Source: CAYTOJ01 sp964439415
GTDB taxonomy: Bacteria; Pseudomonadota; Alphaproteobacteria; Rickettsiales; CAZAGG01
Length of the DNA: 13,209 bases
NCBI GenBank assembly: GCA_964439415.1
Contig: CAYTOJ010000050.1
Coordinates: forward strand, 1 to 13,209
Direction: 5' to 3'
Part shown: positions 6,794 through 11,606 of the stretch, piece after piece
Numbering within the stretch: position 1 is the stretch's first letter
How the letters are laid out: each line of letters opens with the position of its first letter
Translations under genes and position numbers: made by a program
The notes under the pieces: generated by a model
Told to the model about the DNA's origin: nothing
Seen by the model: only the letters and a program-made list of their open reading frames with translations
The model's database searches: none

Positions 6794-6994
6794 TCAGGGG
6801 ACGGGATCAAAACCGCTACTACCCCCGGGGCGGCACTTGAGCAGCCTTTTTAACCCCAGCACCCCACCCCTTATGGTTCCGTGCCTGTGAACTGCCTCTA
6901 TGCAGTATTCTGAACATGTGGGCAGAAAACGGCATGAAGGCGGCAGCCATGGTGAAATCAGATACTTATATATTTTCAGTAGCAAGCCTACCAT
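6794..6994 (-). CDS. yidD: Membrane protein insertion efficiency factor YidD
   Basis: The small YidD/DUF37 family is 66 aa from ATG 6994. It has an amphipathic N-terminus (LLLKIYKYLISPWLPPSCRF), the family's conserved CRFLPTCSEYCIEAV (21-35), HG, then KRLLKCRPGGSSGFDPVP at the end. YidD is linked to YidC-dependent membrane insertion at the inner face of the membrane; its mechanism is unclear. The frame stays open to an ATG at 7048, but the extra 18 residues are encoded by the dispersed 39-bp repeat, so the internal ATG, with the usual family length, is the better start. In many bacteria yidD sits in rpmH-rnpA-yidD-yidC. Here yidC follows at a 101-base gap, but rpmH and rnpA are absent upstream. 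Confidence 0.92.
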   Translation of the reverse strand: MVGLLLKIYKYLISPWLPPSCRFLPTCSEYCIEAVHRHGTIRGGVLGLKRLLKCRPGGSSGFDPVP

Positions 6995-7002
6995 TGCCTG
7001 AC

Positions 7003-7041
7003 TATATACCCCTATCGTCTGGGGAGTGTGGTTGAATGATG
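7003..7041 (+). repeat. 39-bp dispersed repeat, copy 2
   Basis: This copy matches 67-105 at 34 of 39 positions, the first 19 being identical. It ends in GGAGTGTGGTTGAATGATG. It starts nine bases upstream of the chosen yidD start and so forms the yidD leader, read in antisense on that transcript (UAGGGGUAUAUA near the start). An AGGGG within it, about 15 bases before the ATG, is rather far off to serve as the ribosome site. Confidence 0.75.
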
Positions 7042-7063
7042 GGCACATCTATTAACCCTAGCC

Positions 7064-7116
7064 TACTGCTCGCGTATGAAGAATGCGGATTCTTTGCAGG
7101 CAAGTAGCGAGCAGTA
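7064..7116. repeat. Nested hairpin upstream of yidD
   Basis: The outer arms TACTGCTCGC (7064-7073) and GCGAGCAGTA (7107-7116) pair perfectly over 10 bp. Inside, AAGAAT (7079-7084) pairs with ATTCTT (7089-7094) over a GCGG loop. The whole is a 53-base two-level stem that would fold on either strand. It may be a structured leader of yidD or another palindromic repeat element. The inner GGATTCTTTGCAG recurs at 12998-13010. Confidence 0.6.
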
Positions 7117-7163
7117 TAGACGCGGATTCGGCTGGTGGGGCGGCCATGCGCAAAACAAACAAA

Positions 7164-7202
7164 GGTATACCTATCGCACTCTTGAAGTGCGATAGGTATA
7201 CC
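7164..7202 (-). terminator. Perfect palindrome copy 2, possible minus-strand terminator
   Basis: GGTATACCTATCGCACT pairs perfectly with the bases 7186-7202 across loop CTTGA, giving a 17-bp stem. The inner 35 bases equal 1092-1126. On the minus strand the stem is followed by TTTGTTTGTTTTG, a fair U-tract, so this copy could end transcripts arriving from the YidB-like operon before they reach yidD. That it also occurs elsewhere makes it a dispersed element that may have been recruited as a terminator. Confidence 0.6.
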
Positions 7203-7306
7203 GAGTGGTAATATATTATATTTGTAGAGTACGATTGCAAGGATGGAGGCATATAAGATCAAGGTTGTTTTGTTCTAACGATATTTTACAAATCGTTGCG
7301 GCTTTT

Positions 7307-7446
7307 TTATATTTTGCGCACGCCATCAACCTTCGCTGAAGCTACGGCTGACACGCCTGCCAGCCCGTGCGCATTCTTATATTTTGCGCACGCCATCAAC
7401 CTTCGCTGAAGCTACGGCTGACACGCCTGCCAGCCCGTGCGCATTT
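7307..7446. repeat. Tandem duplication of a 70-bp structured unit
   Basis: The unit at 7307-7376 is repeated at 7377-7446; 69 of 70 bases are the same, and only the last base differs (C/T). Each unit folds: outer arms GCGCACG/CGTGCGC, with an inner CTTC-GCT-GAAG hairpin and a GGCTG/CAGCC hairpin, resembling a three-way junction. It lies immediately downstream of the YidB-like gene on the minus strand, its last base six bases from the stop codon. Near-identity of the copies means a recent duplication or active homogenisation. Confidence 0.92.
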
Positions 7447-7451
7447 AATAA

Positions 7452-7799
7452 TTAAGCTGCAGCTGGTTCAGCCTCCAAAATTTTGCCTTCCGGGGTTAGC
7501 TTATCTACTGCATCCGGCAGAATTTCAGATAGCTTTGCGCTTAAATCATCCACTGAAAGCCCGGCTTTCTCCGCGAGTGCTTTGATTGAATCCATGCCAA
7601 GCACCTGCTGAATCTGCTGCGGGTTTATCGCTTTATTCTCACCAGTCCCAATCCAGGACTGTACAATAGACCCTAAGCCGTTTTTCTCAAACTGGCTGGC
7701 CAGCCCCTGAAGGCCGCCACTTTGTTTAATCACCTGGCTAACAACCGCTGTAACGCCTGCACTAACCAGGCCGCCCAGTACACCATCCATAATGCCCAT
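7452..7799 (-). CDS. YidB/DUF937 family protein
   Basis: This 115-aa protein fits the YidB-like DUF937 family: a Gly-rich start MGIMDGVLGGLV, a helical middle, then the hallmark GLGSIVQSWIGTGENKAINPQQIQQVLG (41-68). A C-terminal ILPDAVDKLTPEGKI (93-107) is also typical of the family. There is no signal peptide or clear membrane helix, so it is probably cytoplasmic. The biochemical role of the family is not established. The ATG at 7799 has a strong GGAAGGA site about ten bases upstream. It is the last gene of a minus-strand run, 120 bases after the 110-aa gene, and is followed at once by the 70-bp tandem repeat. Confidence 0.85.
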   Translation of the reverse strand: MGIMDGVLGGLVSAGVTAVVSQVIKQSGGLQGLASQFEKNGLGSIVQSWIGTGENKAINPQQIQQVLGMDSIKALAEKAGLSVDDLSAKLSEILPDAVDKLTPEGKILEAEPAAA

Positions 7800-7919
7800 A
7801 ATAACGATCCTTCCGTTTAAATTAATTATAAAGAATCAATATAATGTCATGAATATCAGTGTATGCAAGAATAGTATTTGTAACTTAACCAGGAAAAGTA
7901 TCAGTGAAAGTTGATTTGG

Positions 7920-8252
7920 CTAAAGCTCGCTTTCATCCCTTGGCACTAACACCCCTTTGGCGTGGTTGAAGCCGTATTTTTCCTCCATCTCCCGCATTAC
8001 CGCTTCCGGCGGATCACCCGCCCCCCACCTGATTATATGGCCGTATTTTGATACATCGAAATTGCCTGAGAATACCGCTTCCCGCAGTTCAGCTACTTTA
8101 TCACCTTTCACTGCCACATAAGCGTACTGCCTCTTCCCGGTGACAGAATAACCATATACCAGCATTACAACTAGGGTCTTACTCAGCGCATGTTTTACGC
8201 TGTAGCTGTTAAGATCGGGTAAGTCATCCCAAGTTGATACCGTATCCGCCAA
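7920..8252 (-). CDS. Hypothetical protein, 110 aa
   Basis: I do not recognise this family. It is soluble, mixed alpha/beta, without a signal peptide. A hydrophobic strand TLVVMLVYGYSV (27-38) is followed by QYAYVAVKGDKVAELREAVFSG (42-63), with the look of a small sheet-plus-helix domain, and an acidic C-terminal helix PPEAVMREMEEKYGF (81-95). The only start that fits is TTG at 8252, because a stop lies in frame just upstream. It begins 14 bases after the stop of the 225-aa gene, so the two are almost certainly co-transcribed and perhaps translationally coupled. An out-of-frame ATG ten bases ahead of the TTG should not be mistaken for the start. Confidence 0.7.
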   Translation of the reverse strand: MADTVSTWDDLPDLNSYSVKHALSKTLVVMLVYGYSVTGKRQYAYVAVKGDKVAELREAVFSGNFDVSKYGHIIRWGAGDPPEAVMREMEEKYGFNHAKGVLVPRDESEL

Positions 8253-8266
8253 TGCACTTCATTTAT

Positions 8267-8944
8267 TTATCTCGTAGCAGTTTGCTCCTGATTCGGTAAT
8301 AAATTCTTAAACCCTTCAATTGTACTTAATATACCACCTAAAGTAGCTTCCATTTTATGGAACTTTTTAAGCAGGTCATCTGGTATTTCCGATACACGCT
8401 GGTAATTATGTAAAGCCTTATCTACCCCTCTGCCACCACCACCCAATAACCTCCCAAGCACAAAAATCCCCGCTAATCCGGCTACTGCAGTTATTGGCAA
8501 CCTGTTATCCTGCAGTCTTTGCGTAGTCTCATCAGATAAATTAAATGCTCTGCCTACGGTATTTATTACACCGCCAACAATACAGTTAACCCTGCTGCCG
8601 AACACACCTAATGTTGTTTCCTGCGCGTTATTACTGGCTGCAATTGCATTCAATTCATCCAGATTGCATACAAGTTCCTGTCCTTGACCACTACCATTAT
8701 TGAATAATAGAGGTTTGACGGGTTGTGCACCAGGCGGGATAATTCCTATTTTGCCGTAACCATTTGCCCCCGCTCCAAGCAGGCACAACTTTACACTGCC
8801 ATCTTCATGGCTGTATCCTTCAGGAATTAATGCAGCCCATTCTTGGGGGTTGCCACTCTGATCCGGCAATACCTCTACTATCCTGCTATCACGAAGCATG
8901 ATGGAGTGGTTCAGAGGCGTTACTTTTCCATGTCGATCAGACAT
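8267..8944 (-). CDS. Hypothetical protein with one membrane segment, 225 aa
   Basis: I do not recognise this family. Residues 1-95 look like a soluble beta-rich domain (WAALIPEGY, SVKLCLLGAG, GKIGIIPPGAQP). Residues 112-135 are mildly hydrophobic (GVFGSRVNCIVGGVINTVGRAF). A single clear membrane helix, LPITAVAGLAGIFVLGRLL (149-167), is followed by a Gly-rich turn GGGGRG and an amphipathic tail with DDLLKKFHKMEATLGGILSTIEGFKNLL (189-216). There is no N-terminal signal peptide. The ATG at 8944 has only a weak ribosome site. A 7-bp palindrome (8955-8971) sits just upstream. It heads a minus-strand operon with the 110-aa gene and possibly the YidB-like gene. Confidence 0.7.
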   Translation of the reverse strand: MSDRHGKVTPLNHSIMLRDSRIVEVLPDQSGNPQEWAALIPEGYSHEDGSVKLCLLGAGANGYGKIGIIPPGAQPVKPLLFNNGSGQGQELVCNLDELNAIAASNNAQETTLGVFGSRVNCIVGGVINTVGRAFNLSDETTQRLQDNRLPITAVAGLAGIFVLGRLLGGGGRGVDKALHNYQRVSEIPDDLLKKFHKMEATLGGILSTIEGFKNLLPNQEQTATR

Positions 8945-8954
8945 AATCTGGCTC

Positions 8955-8971
8955 TATCTTACACTAAGATA
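8955..8971. promoter_or_regulatory. Operator-like palindrome before the 225-aa gene
   Basis: TATCTTA-CAC-TAAGATA is a perfect 7-bp inverted repeat with a 3-base centre, ending 11 bases before the ATG at 8944. Its size and position fit a repressor site over the transcription start or leader, or a short hairpin in the mRNA leader. No regulator gene is adjacent. Confidence 0.4.
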
Positions 8972-9049
8972 TTAACTTATTGGCCATTTTAAGCAAATTA
9001 CATTTTTTAGACAGGTAGCTACGCAAAATAAAACTTGTCTATCAGATAG

Positions 9050-9091
9050 TTAACCCGCCATCTAACCGGATATATCACTTGCCCTTGACAC
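9050..9091 (+). repeat. Dispersed repeat A, copy 2
   Basis: This copy matches 335-376 at 33 of 42 positions, same strand. Here it is separated from repeat B by only eight bases (9092-9099), giving an apparently intact composite element. The copy at 335 is separated from its repeat B by the PemK-like gene. Confidence 0.7.
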
Positions 9092-9099
9092 GTTCAGTG

Positions 9100-9124
9100 T
9101 CTCCATCGGCGTAGCGTGCGGCTT
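9100..9124 (+). repeat. Dispersed repeat B, copy 2
   Basis: It matches 965-989 at 20 of 25 positions, with core GGCGTnGCGTGCGGCT. Weaker similarity to the first locus goes on to about 9190. It follows repeat A directly. Confidence 0.55.
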
Positions 9125-9128
9125 GACC

Positions 9129-9142
9129 GCTGTTATAACAGC
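9129..9142. promoter_or_regulatory. 14-bp perfect palindrome upstream of scoA
   Basis: GCTGTTATAACAGC reads the same on both strands. A palindrome of this size suits a dimeric DNA-binding protein. It lies 117 bases upstream of scoA and right after repeat B, and the first copy of that repeat (after 989) does not contain it. No function can be assigned. Confidence 0.3.
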
Positions 9143-9258
9143 TCACGTTGCTTTGCGGTATAACTTGCAAAACACACAGCCATATCACCTCTCAGCAATC
9201 AGCCCTTGAAAGCATATGGATGTATGTTAATTGTCAAAAAAACTTATAAACAAACATC

Positions 9259-9966
9259 ATGACTATAAATAAGGTTTTTGATTCAGTATCAGATGCGCTG
9301 GATGGATTGCTGTTTGACGGTATGACCATTGTCTGCGGCGGGTTTGGCCTGTGCGGTATACCGGAGAATCTGATCTTAAGTGTACGAGATTCAGGGGTGC
9401 GTGACTTGACTGTTATTTCCAACAACTGCGGTGTGGATGATTTTGGTTTAGGGTTATTGCTGAAAACCAGGCAGATCAGGAAAATGATCTCCTCCTACGT
9501 TGGTGAGAATAAGGAATTTGAGCGGCAGTATTTAAGCGGTGAACTGGAACTGGAATTCAATCCGCAGGGCACGCTGGCAGAGCGTATCCGCGCAGGCGGT
9601 GCTGGCATTCCAGCCTTTTACACCCGCACCGGGGTGGGAACGGTAGTGGCGGAAGGCAAGGAGCATAAAGTATTCGATGGCGTGGAATATATAATGGAAA
9701 CGGCTTTGAAGGCTGATTTGGCAATTATAAAAGCCTGGAAAGCCGACCAGACTGGCAACCTGTTGTTCCGCCGCACCACCCGCAATTTTTCACCCCTGGC
9801 GGCAGCGGCAGGAAAAGTCACGGTTGCGGAGGTGGAGGAGATTGTGCCATTAGGTGCTATCGGCGCTGATAATATTCATACACCCGGTATTTTTGTGCAG
9901 AGGATAATCCAGGGCAGCAATTACGAGAAACGTATAGAAAACAGAACACTGCGGAGGGCGGCATGA
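9259..9966 (+). CDS. scoA: 3-oxoacid (succinyl-CoA:acetoacetate) CoA-transferase subunit A
   Basis: The 235-aa alpha subunit of a class I CoA-transferase pairs with the next gene's product. The enzyme moves CoA between succinyl-CoA and acetoacetate, opening ketone bodies and polyhydroxybutyrate-derived acetoacetate to the TCA cycle. Visible signatures are GGFGLCGIPE (27-36), typical of the ScoA branch; SNNCGVDDFGLGLLL (54-68); GGAGIPAFYTRTGVGT (113-128); and PLGAIGADNIHTPGIFVQRII (197-217). Length is normal. The ATG at 9259 fits the family start but has no clear ribosome site. Its stop overlaps the next start (ATGA), the classic sign of coupled subunits. AtoD-type acetate transfer is an alternative; the GLCGIPE form favours succinyl-CoA. 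Confidence 0.93.
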   Translation: MTINKVFDSVSDALDGLLFDGMTIVCGGFGLCGIPENLILSVRDSGVRDLTVISNNCGVDDFGLGLLLKTRQIRKMISSYVGENKEFERQYLSGELELEFNPQGTLAERIRAGGAGIPAFYTRTGVGTVVAEGKEHKVFDGVEYIMETALKADLAIIKAWKADQTGNLLFRRTTRNFSPLAAAAGKVTVAEVEEIVPLGAIGADNIHTPGIFVQRIIQGSNYEKRIENRTLRRAA

Positions 9967-10616
9967 CAGGCTGGAGCGTAGAACAGATGTGCCGCCGCGC
10001 AAGTCTGGAATTGAAGGATGGTTATTATGCAAACCTTGGTATTGGAATGCCAACCCAGGTTGCCAATTACATACCGGATGGGCTGAATGTGATCCTGCAC
10101 AGTGAAAATGGAATGCTGGGTGTGGGGCCTTTCCCGACTGAAGCAGAAATAGACCCCGACCTGATCAACGCAGGCAAGCAGACTGTAACTGAACTGCCGG
10201 AGACCAGTTATTTTGACAGCGCATTATCCTTCGCTATGGCACGCGGCGGGCATATTGACATTACCATATTAGGCGCGCTTCAGGTATCCATGAATGGCGA
10301 TCTCGCCAACTGGATGATACCGGGGAAGATGGTAAAGGGAATGGGCGGCGCTATGGATCTGGTGGCTGGTGTCAAGCGCGTAATAGTGTTGATGGAGCAT
10401 AACGCCAAGGATGGCTCGCATAAACTGGTGCATGAATGCTCCCTGCCCTTAACCGGGAAAGAATGTGTGCATCTTATCATCACAAACTTAGGGGTTTTCG
10501 AGCCTGGGCTTGAAGGCCTGCGCCTGATTGAACTGGCGGATGGCATCACTGAGGAGGAGGTAATCAGCAAGACTGGGTGCAAGGTAGTAGGTCTTGAAGA
10601 ATGCCTGGCGGCATAA
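9963..10616 (+). CDS. scoB: 3-oxoacid (succinyl-CoA:acetoacetate) CoA-transferase subunit B
   Basis: The 217-aa beta subunit carries the catalytic glutamate. YYANLGIGMPTQVANYIPDG (21-40) is the family opening, and SENGMLGVGPFP (47-58) holds the active-site Glu as E48, which forms the enzyme-CoA thioester. GGHIDITILGALQVSxxGDLANWMIPGKMVKGMGGAMDLVxG follows, the strongest ScoB signature. The C-terminus (KTGCKVVGLEECLAA) is complete. The start overlaps the scoA stop by four bases. It ends ten bases before trhO, so the three genes probably share one transcript. Confidence 0.95.
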   Translation: MTGWSVEQMCRRASLELKDGYYANLGIGMPTQVANYIPDGLNVILHSENGMLGVGPFPTEAEIDPDLINAGKQTVTELPETSYFDSALSFAMARGGHIDITILGALQVSMNGDLANWMIPGKMVKGMGGAMDLVAGVKRVIVLMEHNAKDGSHKLVHECSLPLTGKECVHLIITNLGVFEPGLEGLRLIELADGITEEEVISKTGCKVVGLEECLAA

Positions 10617-10626
10617 TAAAGCGGAT

Positions 10627-11352
10627 ATGAGCATGAGAAAAAAAGTAGTAAATTTTTACCAGTTCGTTCAATTAGATAATCTGGTGGCTCTGCAATCAGA
10701 GCTTAAAAACCTTTTACTGCGCCTGAACCTGAAAGGCACAATTTTGCTGGCTAGTGAGGGTATCAATGCCATGGCCGCAGGAACGGAAGCTGACATTGAT
10801 ACTTTTGTTCAGGAAGTGTTGGAGCGCGGCCTGCTGGATAAAATAGAGCGGGCAAAATTCAGCCACACATACCTGGAACCGTTTGAGAAGGTAAAAGTGC
10901 GCGTAAAGCGGGAGATAGTCACCATGGGGTATACAGTGGATGCACCTTTTATTACAGGGCATGAAGTTGAGCCGAAAGACTGGAACGAACTTATCTCACA
11001 AAACAATGTGCGCCTGATTGACTGCCGTAATGACTATGAATTTGACATTGGCACATTCGAAGGGGCAGAGAATCCTGAAACTGAATGCTTCTCAGAAATG
11101 CTGGAATACACTGATAAACATCTGGCACACGATAAAGGCACGAAAATTGCAATGTTCTGTACTGGCGGTATCAGATGCGAAAAGTATTCATCCTACCTGC
11201 TATCTCATGGCTTTGAGGAAGTCTACCAGCTTAAGGGAGGCATTCTGAAATATCTTGAAGAAGTCAGCCCTGAGGATAGCAAATGGCGGGGAAGTTGTTT
11301 TATTTTCGATGAAAGAATCGCCTTAAATCATAAACTGGAGCCGGAAGGTTAA
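10627..11352 (+). CDS. trhO: tRNA uridine(34) 5-hydroxylase TrhO (rhodanese family)
   Basis: At 241 aa this is the YceA/TrhO family, which hydroxylates U34 of certain tRNAs in an oxygen-dependent step. The N-terminal ferredoxin-like acylphosphatase domain (about 5-95) shows GTILLASEGINAMAAG (37-52) and PFEKVKVRVKREIVTMG (85-101). The rhodanese domain (about 115-215) has LIDCRNDYEFDIGTFEGAENP and the loop FCTGGIRCEK with catalytic-position C178 and the conserved second C184. The C-terminus RGSCFIFDERIALNHKLEP is the family's standard tail. It lacks the Cys-rich C-terminal extension of longer members. I chose ATG 10627, since the frame's upstream TTG (10594) lies inside scoB; ATG 10633 is also possible. 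It lies just downstream of scoB. Confidence 0.93.
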   Translation: MSMRKKVVNFYQFVQLDNLVALQSELKNLLLRLNLKGTILLASEGINAMAAGTEADIDTFVQEVLERGLLDKIERAKFSHTYLEPFEKVKVRVKREIVTMGYTVDAPFITGHEVEPKDWNELISQNNVRLIDCRNDYEFDIGTFEGAENPETECFSEMLEYTDKHLAHDKGTKIAMFCTGGIRCEKYSSYLLSHGFEEVYQLKGGILKYLEEVSPEDSKWRGSCFIFDERIALNHKLEPEG

Positions 11353-11379
11353 AACGTAAGATTTGCCTGATGGACTCCT

Positions 11380-11590
11380 AGAGGCTGGGTCGATTTCGCT
11401 AGGGCATGGCGAAAATGGCTTTTTTTGAGAACCGGAAGCGCAAGTGTACACAGAAGTACATGCTAACCGGAAGCGCAGACAAATGACGCAGGCACTTTCG
11501 TGCCGAGTAATTTGCAGCGCAAGCGACATAAGTCGCTTAAGCAAAAACAGACATTTGCAGCAAGCCATAGTAGAAATCGACCAAGCCTCT
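11380..11590. repeat. 211-bp palindromic element with terminal inverted repeats
   Basis: The ends AGAGGCTGGGTCGATTTC (11380-11397) and the complement of 11573-11590 match at 17 of 18 bases, and a looser match continues inward for roughly 30 more bases on both sides. Inside lie a 13-base direct repeat AACCGGAAGCGCA (11430-11442 and 11465-11477), hairpin TGTAC/GTACA (11445-11460), hairpin GGCAC-TTTC-GTGCC (11491-11504) flanked by CAAAT/ATTTG, and hairpin AAGCGAC-ATAA-GTCGCTT (11521-11538). No coding capacity is apparent and no target duplication is visible. It looks like a MITE-like or structured palindromic repeat. It fills the space between trhO and the next gene and would lie in the leader of that gene. 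Confidence 0.85.
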
Positions 11591-11606
11591 AAAAAAAGGG
11601 GTAGTT

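Larger units (their letters stand above)
6995..7451. other. Repeat-dense non-coding region between yidD and the YidB-like gene
   Basis: These 457 bases hold no convincing gene. They contain, in order, the 39-bp repeat copy 2 (7003-7041), a nested hairpin (7064-7116), the 17-bp-stem palindrome (7164-7202), a weak hairpin with a T-run (about 7279-7308), and an exact two-copy 70-bp tandem repeat (7307-7446). Short open frames across it overlap these repeats and have no good start signals. The promoter of yidD must lie here or further upstream. Confidence 0.7.
8945..9258. other. Divergent intergenic region
   Basis: This 314-bp space separates the minus-strand 225-aa gene and plus-strand scoA, so both promoters should lie here. 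It contains a small palindrome near the 225-aa gene (8955-8971), repeat A copy 2 (9050-9091), repeat B copy 2 (9100-9124) and a 14-bp perfect palindrome (9129-9142). I see no gene in it. scoA has no evident Shine-Dalgarno sequence before its ATG. Confidence 0.65.

Noticed and set aside
6995..7048. Longer YidD with 18 extra N-terminal residues
   Set aside because: The extension is encoded by a dispersed repeat and exceeds the usual family length; the internal ATG fits better.
7002..7262. Minus-strand open frames upstream of yidD
   Set aside because: They overlap two hairpin elements and a dispersed repeat and carry no recognisable sequence.
7307..7446. Possible CRISPR-like repeats
   Set aside because: There are only two adjoining identical 70-bp units with no spacers and no cas genes.
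9618..10582. Minus-strand open frames opposite scoA and scoB
   Set aside because: They are shadow frames of conserved enzyme genes.
11380..11590. Intrinsic terminator of trhO at the T7 run (11420-11426)
   Set aside because: The T-run is not preceded by a complementary stem; the repeat structure explains it better.
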